Origin: Candidatus Zipacnadia bacterium
Lineage (GTDB): Bacteria > Armatimonadota > Zipacnadia > Zipacnadales > UBA5352
DNA: 45,833 bases
Direction of reading: 5' to 3'
NCBI GenBank assembly: GCA_029820295.1
Contig: JALGVA010000023.1
Location: forward strand, 1 to 45,833
The notes under the pieces were generated by a model. That model had not been told where the DNA came from. It ran no database searches and saw only the letters and a program-made list of their open reading frames with translations. A program made the position numbers and the translations under genes. Position 1 is the stretch's first letter; each line of letters opens with the position of its first letter. This document shows, in pieces, positions 15,884 to 23,485 of this stretch.

Positions 15884-16843
15884 ATGCGGGACATCCGCGT
15901 CGCGGCCGCGCAGTTCGAGAACCGTAACGGCGACAAGCAGCACAACCTCGCCGCCATGCGGCGCCTGGTCGAGAAGGCAGTCGGCCTGGGCGCCGAGGCG
16001 GTGAGCTTCCACGAGGGATGCATCCCGGCCTACACGTTCCTGCGCAACCTCTTGCGCGATGAGCTGGTGGCGCTGGCGGAGCCGGTGCCCGGGGGGCCGA
16101 GCACCCAGAGGCTGATCGAGATGGCCGCGGAGTTCGATGTGGCGCTGCTCGCCGGGCTGCTGGAGCGCGGCGCCGACGATCGTCTCTTCAACTGCCATGT
16201 CTGCGTGACCGGTGAGGGCCTGGTGGCGAAGCACCGCAAGCTGCATGCGTTCATCAGCCCGCACCTGAGCAGCGGTGACGACTACACGGTGTTCGACCTG
16301 AAGGGCGTGACCTGCGGCATCCTCACCTGCTTCGACAACAACCTCGGCGAGAACGTGCGCATCACCACGCTGCTGGGCGCCGAGGTGATCTTCATGCCGC
16401 ACGTGACCTGCTGCCTGCCCTCGACCATGCCCGGGCGCGGCCTGGTGGACCCGGAGCTGTGGCACAACCGCGAGCGCGATCCGGTGCCGCTGATGCAGGA
16501 GTTCATGGGGCCGAAGGGGCGCGGCTGGCTGATGCGCTGGCTGCCGGCGCGCGCGTGGGAGAACGGGATCTACGCGGTGTTCAGCAACCCGGTAGGCATG
16601 GACGATGACCAGGTCCGCAACGGCAACGCAATGATCCTTGACCCGCACGGGGAGATCATCGCGGAGTGCAACACGCTCGGCGACGACGTGGTGGTAGCGC
16701 TGTGCACGCCGGAGAAGATCGAGCAGTCATCCGGCCGGCGCTACCTGCGCGCACGCCGACCGGAGCTGTACGCGGAGCTGACGCGGGAGACGCGGGAGAG
16801 GCCGGTGATCGACTCGGGCTGGGGCGTCGTCAGGGAGGAGTGA
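15884..16843 (+). CDS. Carbon-nitrogen hydrolase (nitrilase/amidase superfamily)
   Basis: The 319-aa protein carries the nitrilase-superfamily catalytic triad: Glu in VSFHEGCIP (~44), Lys in AKHRKLHAFI (~116), and Cys in GILTCFDNNLGENV (~149). The start DIRVAAAQFENRNGDKQHNL is typical, as is VIFMPHVTCC after the Cys. The family hydrolyses amides such as carbamoylated amines or omega-amides; the presence of Phe after the catalytic Cys and the length do not settle the substrate. No signal peptide is visible, so it is cytoplasmic. It follows parB by 150 nt, long enough for its own promoter: a TTGACA at about 15839 has no clear -10 partner. It is convergent with the next gene. Confidence 0.85.
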   Translation: MRDIRVAAAQFENRNGDKQHNLAAMRRLVEKAVGLGAEAVSFHEGCIPAYTFLRNLLRDELVALAEPVPGGPSTQRLIEMAAEFDVALLAGLLERGADDRLFNCHVCVTGEGLVAKHRKLHAFISPHLSSGDDYTVFDLKGVTCGILTCFDNNLGENVRITTLLGAEVIFMPHVTCCLPSTMPGRGLVDPELWHNRERDPVPLMQEFMGPKGRGWLMRWLPARAWENGIYAVFSNPVGMDDDQVRNGNAMILDPHGEIIAECNTLGDDVVVALCTPEKIEQSSGRRYLRARRPELYAELTRETRERPVIDSGWGVVREE

Positions 16844-16931
16844 CGCACGTAGCGGAGCGCGTCGGTCGCGCGGAGTCGGCGACGATGCGAGCCCATCAGG
16901 TCAAGGGCCGCTTGGTCTCCCGGCCAACGGG

Positions 16932-17996
16932 TCAGGAGGGCGGCGCCGCAGTGACGGTGAAGCCGGTCTGCGCGAGGGCCTCGCCCTCATCGCCCAGGTG
17001 CACGCTCACCCGGTAGTCTCCGGGCGGCAACTGCTGCCCCTCGCCGACCTCCAGCCACGCCTGCCCCCGGCCCTCTTCAGCACTGACCGCGACCTCGGTG
17101 CGCGCATCGGTGAGTTCGGTGTCGCCGGCCCACCAGCGCACTGTCAGCACGGCGCCGGGCGTTACGCCGGCGTAGGTGAAGGCCACGTAGATGCGGCCGT
17201 CGCCGGGGAAGGCCGCCGCGGGATCGACCGGCTCGCCGTCCTCGCTCACGCCGGCGCAGGTCTGCAGCGAGCGGATCACCGGCGGGCCAGCCGGTTCGCC
17301 GCCACCGGCGAGGATCTTCGCCGCGTTGGGCAGCGCCATGAAGCTGTCGCGGGCGCTCACGTCGGGCACTTCGCTTGAGGTTAGCTCGACCTCATAGACG
17401 CCGGTGGCGAAGCCAGAGGGCGCGGCCGACTCGGCCTGCCCACCGCCTGGCGGCTCGACCTCGGCCGCCTCGTCGCCGCCGCCCGTGGGCGGGTAGATGC
17501 TGAAGCGGCCGAGGGCGTGGTCGGCATCGGGCGCGCGCTCGAGGTCACGCAGCTCAAGCGGGCCGAGTTCCTCGCCCTCGTGCCACCAGCGCGCGGAGAG
17601 CGGCGCGTCGGATGGGACACGGCTGAGTTCGTAGAAGCAGTACACCACGCGCGACTCGGCGGGGATGATGTCGGGTGTGCGCTCGGGGCGCCGGGGAGTG
17701 GGGGAGAAGAGCAGGCGCGTCTCATACGCTCTGGTCGAGGCCGGCCCCTGCGGAGGTGTGCTGATCTCCTCGCGCTGCGCCGGCCTGCGCGCGACCAGCA
17801 GCGCCACCGCCGCGCCCAGCATGACTCCGAGCAGCGCCAGGAAGCAGCCCACCACCCATGGGCGACGGCGCCGCCGCCCAGGCCCGGCAGGCGGCGGCGC
17901 GGGCTCACCCTCGTCGGCGCCGGGTATCTCGCCGATCACTCCCTGGTCCTCGTCGGCCTCGGCTGCCGTGTCATCCGGAGGCGGCTGATCGGTCAT
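16932..17996 (-). CDS. Membrane-anchored protein with two related beta-sandwich repeats
   Basis: The product is 354 aa. The first ~45 residues are acidic and Pro-rich, followed by RRRRRPW and one membrane helix (VVGCFLALLGVMLGAAVALL, ~50-69). This predicts N-in/C-out topology with an extracytoplasmic body. The body has two similar halves. Both have a Tyr/Phe-rich strand, then ARWWHEGEEL (~140) or VRWWAGDTEL (~285), then a strand leading to GVYEVEL or GDYRVSV. They look like duplicated Ig-like sandwiches, separated by a Gly/Pro/Glu-rich linker. I do not recognise a named family. It follows the sugar-isomerase-like gene by 29 nt with AGGAGGG upstream, so the two are co-transcribed. Confidence 0.75.
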   Translation of the reverse strand: MTDQPPPDDTAAEADEDQGVIGEIPGADEGEPAPPPAGPGRRRRRPWVVGCFLALLGVMLGAAVALLVARRPAQREEISTPPQGPASTRAYETRLLFSPTPRRPERTPDIIPAESRVVYCFYELSRVPSDAPLSARWWHEGEELGPLELRDLERAPDADHALGRFSIYPPTGGGDEAAEVEPPGGGQAESAAPSGFATGVYEVELTSSEVPDVSARDSFMALPNAAKILAGGGEPAGPPVIRSLQTCAGVSEDGEPVDPAAAFPGDGRIYVAFTYAGVTPGAVLTVRWWAGDTELTDARTEVAVSAEEGRGQAWLEVGEGQQLPPGDYRVSVHLGDEGEALAQTGFTVTAAPPS

Positions 17997-18025
17997 GGTC
18001 CCCGGTGGCCCTCCTGGTTAGTTTA

Positions 18026-18835
18026 TTACCACTCATCCACTTCGATCGCGCGGAACACCTCGACCCACTTGCGCAGGCCGGTCTCCACAGGCTCGATGTC
18101 CGGGATCTCGTACTCCAGCGCGTAGTCGCCATCGTACCCGATGCCCTCGAGGGCGGCGACCACCCACGCCGGATCGACCTCGCCCTGACCCAGGTGCGTG
18201 CGCTCGAAGCCGTCGGCGGTACGGCGACCGTCCTTGACGTGGACGTGGACGATCCACTCGGCGAACTCGTTGAAGGCCTCGCGGTAGTCCACGCCGGCGT
18301 GCAGCAGGTTGCAGGGCTCGTAGAGCACGCCGAACCACGGAGACCCCACCGCCTCGCACAGCTCGACCGCGTGCTCGGGGTTGCCGGCGATGCTGCCGCG
18401 GTGATTTTCCATCCCCAGCAGCACACCCGCCTCGGCGGCGTGGTCGGCGCTCTGGGCCATGAGCGGCGCGATCCGCTCGATGATCGCCGGGTCCTCGCCC
18501 CGGCCCGGCATGACCCGGATAGAGCGACAGCCGAGGCGCGACGCGGCGTCGATCGTTGCGAACATGCGTTCGAGTTCGGCGTCACGCTCCGCCGCATCGT
18601 CCGAGATGAAGGCGGCGCCGGGGTACGTGCCCAGGTTGGCGATGGCCACGCCGATGCGCTCGGCGCCGACCTGGATGCCGGCGACCGCCTCAGCGCGCGC
18701 GTCTTCGGGAAAGTGCGGGTCGCGGCCCCAGAGATCGGCGCGGTAGACCCCGCAGTCGGCCAGCACCTGCAGGGCGTACTCCCAGGGTTGCTCGCGCAGC
18801 GGGTAGGTGCAGGCGGAGATGCGGTCGATGTCCAT
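18026..18835 (-). CDS. Sugar phosphate isomerase/epimerase-like TIM-barrel protein
   Basis: The 269-aa protein fits the xylose-isomerase-like TIM-barrel superfamily (AP endonuclease 2 family). It has ISACTYPLREQPWEYAL at the N-terminus and AIANLGTYPGAAF. Barrel strands ending in metal-ligand candidates are VLLGMENHRGS (Glu, ~145), VLYEPCNLLHAG, WIVHVHVKDGR (His/Asp, ~195), and YALEYEIPD (Glu, ~245). Relatives isomerise or epimerise sugars, inositols or hydroxypyruvate. The exact substrate is unknown; the carbohydrate-rich genome makes a sugar likely. The preceding gene on this strand, the histidine kinase, ends 116 nt upstream. Confidence 0.82.
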   Translation of the reverse strand: MDIDRISACTYPLREQPWEYALQVLADCGVYRADLWGRDPHFPEDARAEAVAGIQVGAERIGVAIANLGTYPGAAFISDDAAERDAELERMFATIDAASRLGCRSIRVMPGRGEDPAIIERIAPLMAQSADHAAEAGVLLGMENHRGSIAGNPEHAVELCEAVGSPWFGVLYEPCNLLHAGVDYREAFNEFAEWIVHVHVKDGRRTADGFERTHLGQGEVDPAWVVAALEGIGYDGDYALEYEIPDIEPVETGLRKWVEVFRAIEVDEW

Positions 18836-18951
18836 GGGCGGCCTCCTCGGCGGTTGCTCAGGGCGGCAGGGACAGACCTTCGCGGGTGGCGCGACGGAAT
18901 CCTCCGCGGCGTTGCGGCCCGGAGGTGGGGGAGAGGCGCGGCGCCGACGTC

Positions 18952-20580
18952 TCAGGCCTCGGTGTCCACGGGCAGGCAGATGGAGAAGGTGGAGCCGCGG
19001 CCCTCCTCGCTCTCAAGCTCGATGCGGCCGCCGAGCATGGTGACGATCTGGCGCGTCATGAACAGGCCAAGGCCGAGGCCGTCGGTGGCGGGGCCCTCGG
19101 CGTGCTCGGGGCCGCGGACGAACTGCTGGAAGACGCGCTCCTGGAACTCGGCAGGGATGCCGCGACCCGTGTCCGACACCGCGATGCGCACCTCGCCGTC
19201 GGTGCACGCGGCGCTGAGGGTGATGCTGCCGCCGGCCTCGGTGTACTTGACGGCGTTGTCGCCGAGGTTGTGCAGGACGTCCTCAAGGCGCGCCGCGTCG
19301 GCGTTGATGGTGGGCACGTCGTCCGCGCAGGTGGCGCTGAAGTTGAGGCCCTCGCCCTCGGCCCGAATGCGCAGGGACTCGGCGACGCGGTCAACGATCT
19401 CACAGACGTTGACGGGCTCGATGCTGAGCTGCGCCCCGCCCTCCTCGAGCGCGGCCAGGTCGAGGAACTGGCGGGCCAGGCGCAGCATACGGTCGACCTC
19501 GCGGTCGAGAATGTCCACGAGGCGGCCGGCGCCCTCGTCGGTGAGCTGCCCGGCCAGCTCGCCGAACACCGAGGCGATGGTCTTGAGCGTGGTCAGCGGT
19601 GAGCGGATCTCGTGGGAGAGGAAGCGCGCGCCGCTGGCATGGGCGCGGGCGAGTAGCTTGAGGTCGGTGATGTCCTGGCAGATGATGAGGTGGGCGATGC
19701 GCCGGCGCAGCGCGTCGTCCACGCGCACGGTGGTGACGCGCAGCTCGAGGTGCTCGCGGGCATCGACGTCCACATCGTGGGGGCGCTGGTCCTCGGGTGA
19801 GGCACTGACGATGCGTCGTAGCGCCTCGTAGCGCGGGTCGTTCGGCAGGCGGTTGATGTTGAGGCCGACGATCTCGCCCACAGGCAGGCCCACGAAGCGC
19901 TCCACCTGGGGGTTGACCAGCCGGATGACGCCCGCGCGGTCGATGAGCAGCACGGCCTCGTCCATGAAGCGCACGATCAGCTCGTTGGTGCGCCGCTCGC
20001 GCTCAAGCACCGAGGTCTGGCCGAGGACGACCCAGCCGACGGCGATGAAGGCGAAGCTGAGCCCCGTCAGACGCCAGACGTGACCGTTGTCGAGGGGCCG
20101 GCCGACGGTGAAGGCGACCAGCAGCAGGATGATGATCCCGGTGGCCAGGGGAACCGCGCTGCGGTTCATGCCCATCACGGCGCTGGCGAAGATGATGGGC
20201 ACGATGAGCAGCGCCACGAAGGGGCTGGCGATGCCGCCGGTGCCCAGGACGAACAGCCCCAGCCAGGCGATGTCGCCGAGCAGGATGACCAGGGCGCCCA
20301 CGTCCATGCGCCCTGCCTCGTGGATGTGGTTCCAGCGGGCGGCATAGCGGGTCCACAGGGTCAGGAAGACGCCGATGATCAGGCCGGTGTACACGGCCAG
20401 TCGGCTGGTGATGCCATGCGGGGAGGCGAGCGCAACGACCAGAATCAGGAAGAGCAGGGCGATGCGGACGTTGTCCACCGAGCGGACCAGCGACAGCTCA
20501 AAGAACCCGGCTTCGTCGGCGCCCAGCTGCATGCCGTTGCGCGTGCCGACCGTCGGGTCAGGCCTGTCCTGCGCAGACAT
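18952..20580 (-). CDS. Membrane sensor histidine kinase with PAS domain (orphan)
   Basis: The 542-aa protein has an N-terminal membrane region of five or six helices (IALLFLILVVALASP through LSFAFIAVGWVVLGQ, ~30-190). A PAS domain follows (~205-310, MDEAVLLIDRAGVIRLVNPQ). HisKA has FLSHEIRSPLTTLKTIASV (phospho-acceptor His ~323). HATPase_c has LHNLGDNAVKYTEAGG (N box, ~440), SDTGRGIP (G1) and GLGLGLFMTRQIV (G2). All kinase motifs are intact. The ATG at 20580 has GGGGGA upstream and follows a TATAAT promoter; the frame extends to 20727 but that part covers the promoter. No response regulator is adjacent, so its partner is elsewhere. The membrane part, without a large periplasmic loop, suggests sensing in or near the membrane. 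Confidence 0.9.
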   Translation of the reverse strand: MSAQDRPDPTVGTRNGMQLGADEAGFFELSLVRSVDNVRIALLFLILVVALASPHGITSRLAVYTGLIIGVFLTLWTRYAARWNHIHEAGRMDVGALVILLGDIAWLGLFVLGTGGIASPFVALLIVPIIFASAVMGMNRSAVPLATGIIILLLVAFTVGRPLDNGHVWRLTGLSFAFIAVGWVVLGQTSVLERERRTNELIVRFMDEAVLLIDRAGVIRLVNPQVERFVGLPVGEIVGLNINRLPNDPRYEALRRIVSASPEDQRPHDVDVDAREHLELRVTTVRVDDALRRRIAHLIICQDITDLKLLARAHASGARFLSHEIRSPLTTLKTIASVFGELAGQLTDEGAGRLVDILDREVDRMLRLARQFLDLAALEEGGAQLSIEPVNVCEIVDRVAESLRIRAEGEGLNFSATCADDVPTINADAARLEDVLHNLGDNAVKYTEAGGSITLSAACTDGEVRIAVSDTGRGIPAEFQERVFQQFVRGPEHAEGPATDGLGLGLFMTRQIVTMLGGRIELESEEGRGSTFSICLPVDTEA

Positions 20581-20697
20581 CTGCGATTCCCCCTGTGCAA
20601 GGGCGCCCCGCACTTGTGGCGGAGCATGGTGCGTCGGCCGCCGAACGTTGGGCCGAGATGTGTCGTCCCAGCGCTCGGTTCTCTGCGCTTTCGCGAC

Positions 20698-20727
20698 ATT
20701 ATACACGGCCGCGCCAGACTCGTGCAA
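20698..20727 (-). promoter_or_regulatory. Sigma-70-type promoter for the histidine kinase gene
   Basis: On the minus strand, TTGCAC (20722-20727), an 18-nt spacer, and a perfect TATAAT (20698-20703) lie ~120 nt before the kinase start. The -35 overlaps the right arm of the serS terminator hairpin. Confidence 0.6.
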
Positions 20728-20746
20728 GCGCGCGAAGCGCGCGCTT
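20726..20746 (-). terminator. Hairpin downstream of serS
   Basis: AAGCGCGC, a 5-nt loop (GAAGC), and GCGCGCTT form a perfect 8-bp stem 41 nt after the serS stop. There is no U-tract on the minus strand beyond TT. It is likely the serS terminator. Confidence 0.5.
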
Positions 20747-20787
20747 CAGACCCCGACGCCCGGCGCCCACCTGCCGCGTCGCCGAGG

Positions 20788-22071
20788 TTACGAGGCCGGC
20801 GCGGGGATCTCCACGGCGCCGCCCATGTACGGGCGCAGGGCGTCGGGGATGGTCACCGAGCCATCGGCCTGCTGGTAGCTCTCGAGCACGGCGGCGAGGC
20901 AGCGGCCGGCCGCGAGGCCTGAGCCGTTCATGGTGTGCACGAAGCGCGGCGAGGCGTCGGGCTCGGGGCGGTAGCGCGTGTTGCACCGGCGCGCCTGGAA
21001 CTCGCCGTACTGGCTGCACGAGCTGATCTCCACCCACCGGTCCATGCCGGGCATCCACACCTCGAGGTCGTAGGTGCGCTGCGGCTGGAAGCCCAGGTCG
21101 CCGGTGCACAGCACGGTGCGGCGGTAGCGCAACTCCAGGCGCTGGAGGATCACCTCGGCGTTGAGGGTGAGCTTCTCCAACTCCTCGTCGGCGCTCTCGG
21201 GCGTGACGAACTTCATCAGCTCGACCTTGTTGAACTGGTGCAGGCGGATGAGTCCGCGCGACTCCTGGCCCGCCGAGCCGGCCTCGCGACGGAAGCTGGC
21301 GGTGTAGGCGGTATAGTACCTGGGCAGCTCCTCGGCCGCCAGGATCTCGTCCTGGTGGATGTTGGTGAGCGGCACCTCGGCGGTGGGGATGAGGTAGAGG
21401 CCCTCGCGGGTCTTGAACTGGTCCTCCTCGAACTTGGGCAGCGTCGCAGTGCCAATGAGCGAGCGCTCGTTGGCCAGATAGGGCGGCAGCACCTCGGTGT
21501 AGCCGTGCTCGCGGGTGTGGATGTCGAGCATGAAGTTGATGAGCGCGCGCTCGAGCGTAGCGCCGAGGCCCATGTCCATGACGAAGCGCGCTGAGGCGAT
21601 CTTCGCTGCGCGCTCGAAGTCGAGGATGCCCAGGCGCTCGCCCAGCACCCAGTGCGGCTGCGGCTCGAAGTCGAAGCTCGGGGCCGCGCCGCGCTCGTAG
21701 AGCACCGGGTTGTCGGCGTCGGAGTCGCCCTCGGGCACCTCGGAGTGCGGGATGTTGGGCAGCTCGAGCAGCATGGCCTCGAAGTCCGCCTGCACCTGCT
21801 CGAGTTCGGCCTCCTGCTCGTCGATCTGCCGCGAGATCTCGGCGACCTGCGTCTTGAGCTGCTCGGCGCGCTCGCGCTCGCCGTCGCGGTAGGCCCGGCC
21901 GATCTGCTCGGACAGCCGGTTCTTCTCGGCGCGCAGGTTCTCGACGGCGAGCAACTCGCGGCGGCGCGCCTCCAGCTCGATCAGGCGGTCGAGGTTGTAG
22001 TCGAAGCGGCGCTTGCGCAGCGCCTCGCGCACGATCTCGGGGCTCTCGCGGATGATGCGGTGATCGATCAT
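20788..22071 (-). CDS. serS: Seryl-tRNA synthetase
   Basis: The 427-aa protein has the class II SerRS layout. The N-terminal tRNA-binding coiled coil runs over residues ~28-105 (RLIELEARRRELLAVENLRA to QIDEQEAELEQVQADFEAM). NIPHSEVPEG follows. The catalytic domain has GLGATLERALINFMLD, EVLPPYLANERSLIGTATLP, motif 2 TAYTASFRREAGSAGQESRG (~255-275), RLHQFNKVELMKF, and motif 3 MNGSGLAAGRCLAAVLE (~390-407). It charges tRNA-Ser with serine via seryl-AMP. The ATG at 22071 begins the conserved MIDHRIIRESPE. Its leader, behind the exchanger gene, holds two strong hairpins. Confidence 0.97.
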   Translation of the reverse strand: MIDHRIIRESPEIVREALRKRRFDYNLDRLIELEARRRELLAVENLRAEKNRLSEQIGRAYRDGERERAEQLKTQVAEISRQIDEQEAELEQVQADFEAMLLELPNIPHSEVPEGDSDADNPVLYERGAAPSFDFEPQPHWVLGERLGILDFERAAKIASARFVMDMGLGATLERALINFMLDIHTREHGYTEVLPPYLANERSLIGTATLPKFEEDQFKTREGLYLIPTAEVPLTNIHQDEILAAEELPRYYTAYTASFRREAGSAGQESRGLIRLHQFNKVELMKFVTPESADEELEKLTLNAEVILQRLELRYRRTVLCTGDLGFQPQRTYDLEVWMPGMDRWVEISSCSQYGEFQARRCNTRYRPEPDASPRFVHTMNGSGLAAGRCLAAVLESYQQADGSVTIPDALRPYMGGAVEIPAPAS

Positions 22072-22083
22072 GAGCGGGTCAAC

Positions 22084-22134
22084 TCCCTGGGACGGCAACG
22101 GCGGGAATCGGCAATCGGCAATCGGGAACGGCGG
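22084..22134. repeat. Intergenic repeat (GGCAACGG / AATCGGC type)
   Basis: The serS leader contains GGCAACGGCGGG, then AATCGGC repeated and GGGAACGGCGGACGG. These are the same CGGCAACGG words as at 23367-23402 and 25050-25086, in otherwise unrelated intergenic regions. Confidence 0.5.
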
Positions 22135-22147
22135 ACGGGCCTCCCCC

Positions 22148-22189
22148 GCCCGACTTGCGTCGGGCCGCCCCCTCCGTTCCGGAGGGGGC
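22148..22189 (-). terminator. Two tandem GC-rich hairpins between the exchanger gene and serS
   Basis: The first (22148-22165) is GCCCGAC, loop TTGC, GTCGGGC. The second (22167-22189) is GCCCCCTCCG, loop TTC, CGGAGGGGGC. Both stems are perfect and lie 77-118 nt before the serS start and ~150 nt after the exchanger stop. They may terminate the exchanger transcript or act as an attenuator for serS. No T-box core was recognised. Confidence 0.5.
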
Positions 22190-22335
22190 CGACGGCAGTT
22201 GCGGGCGCCTCGTTCCGCGGCACGGCCAGTCCTGCCCGTGCGCCGTTCGGTCGGTCGATGCGGTGACGACCCAAATCCGCGCACGGCAGGCGGCGCACAG
22301 ACAGGCGGCCTGCAGGGCGGCACGACGGGTGGCCG

Positions 22336-23358
22336 TCAGTGCCCGGCGGCGCCGTTGGTCAAGGCGATCGCCAGGAAGGCCACGTAGAGCGGCAGGCCCA
22401 CCAGCAGCGCCCACGGCGACAGCTTGCCCTGCGTGCGCATGTGCAGGTAGACCAGCGTGCCCGACAGCAGCGCGATCGCCGCCGAGGCCAGGCCCGGCGT
22501 GTCGAGCACCCACGGCGTGGCGAACATGCCCACGGTCACCGGGATGGTGCTCTGAAAGACCATCGCGCCGGTGATGTTGCCCATGGCCAGCGTGTCTTTG
22601 CCGTCGCGCACCCACAGGACCGAGTTGAACTTCTCGGGCAGCTCGGTGGCGATGGGCGTGATGATGATCGACAGCACCAGCGGCGACACGCCGGCGAGGC
22701 CCGCCAGCTCGATGAGATGGTCCACGAACAGGTGCGCGCCGACGAAGATACACGCCAGCGCCAGCACTATCTGCAGCGAGACGTAACGCAGGCGCGGCAC
22801 CACCGCGTTGGGCTGCATGCGCAGCGGCACCAGCTCACACTCGTCGGCGATGCACGTGCCGCTCCTGAAGTGCACCCAGACGTAGTAGGCGTAGGCCAGC
22901 AGCAGCACGATGCCGACCGCCCACTTGGCCTCACGGATCGGCAGGAACGACGCGCCCACCGCCGCCAGATAGGCGACCAGGAAGTAGCCGAGATCGTGGC
23001 TGAGCACCTGCGCATCCACGGCCATGTCGGCGCTCTCGCGGCGCCCCGAGCGCGTGTACCCGAGCACCCCGAAGGCGGTGACCGTGAAGGCCAGCGTGGC
23101 CAGCATGAAGGGCGCGCCCAGGATGCCGCCGGTACCGATCTCACGCGCCTCCTCGCCGCCCTTGATGAAGGCGACGATGGGCACCAGAGTCTCGGGCAGC
23201 GCGGTGCCCACCGCGGCGAGCACGCTCCCGCAGGCGCCCGTGGACAGGTTCAGCTTGGCGCCGAACCACTCGATAGCGTTCGTGAACAGCTCGCAGCCGG
23301 CGAGGATGACCAGCAGCGCGCCGGCGGCCAGCGCAATCTCAAGGCCCAACAGCGACAT
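22336..23358 (-). CDS. Na+/Ca2+ exchanger family (CaCA) antiporter
   Basis: The protein is ~340 aa with about ten membrane helices. Two inverted alpha-repeats define CaCA exchangers: SVLAAVGTALPETLVPIVAF (~46-65, the GT-LPE motif) and LSIIITPIATELPEKFNSVL (~225-244, with the matching TELPEK). The acidic residues in both repeats, which bind the cation, are present. It should exchange Ca2+ (or another divalent cation) for Na+ or H+ across the inner membrane. The start is uncertain: ATG 23358 has the AGG of GGAAAGG directly before it, and GTG 23367 in the same frame is possible. It sits between rtcB and serS, with no functional link apparent. Confidence 0.88.
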   Translation of the reverse strand: MSLLGLEIALAAGALLVILAGCELFTNAIEWFGAKLNLSTGACGSVLAAVGTALPETLVPIVAFIKGGEEAREIGTGGILGAPFMLATLAFTVTAFGVLGYTRSGRRESADMAVDAQVLSHDLGYFLVAYLAAVGASFLPIREAKWAVGIVLLLAYAYYVWVHFRSGTCIADECELVPLRMQPNAVVPRLRYVSLQIVLALACIFVGAHLFVDHLIELAGLAGVSPLVLSIIITPIATELPEKFNSVLWVRDGKDTLAMGNITGAMVFQSTIPVTVGMFATPWVLDTPGLASAAIALLSGTLVYLHMRTQGKLSPWALLVGLPLYVAFLAIALTNGAAGH

Positions 23359-23366
23359 CCTTTCCA

Positions 23367-23402
23367 CGCCGGGAACCGGGAGACGGCAACCGGCAACCCG
23401 GA
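23367..23402. repeat. Intergenic repeat (GGCAACCGG type)
   Basis: GGGAACCGGGAGACGGCAACC and GGCAACCCGGAACG follow one another immediately upstream of the exchanger start. They share words with the repeats at 22084 and 25050. Confidence 0.45.
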
Positions 23403-23443
23403 ACGCTTACGGTAAAGGCCGAATGCGGGCCGACCGCGCGCAA

Positions 23444-23485
23444 TGGGCTGGTAGCTGGCCGCTGGTAGCTGGTAGCCGGCAGCTA
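23444..23485. repeat. Intergenic repeat (CTGGTAGCTGG type) overlapping the rtcB stop
   Basis: GCTGGTAGCTGGCC, then GCTGGTAGCTGGTAGCCGG and CAGCTACC are built on a roughly 7-bp TAGCTGG period. They run into the rtcB stop codon (23483-23485). Related repeats are at 1705 and 24964. Confidence 0.55.

Noticed and set aside
22072-22335. T-box riboswitch upstream of serS
   Set aside because: The hairpins are present but the T-box sequence and specifier-loop features are not recognisable.
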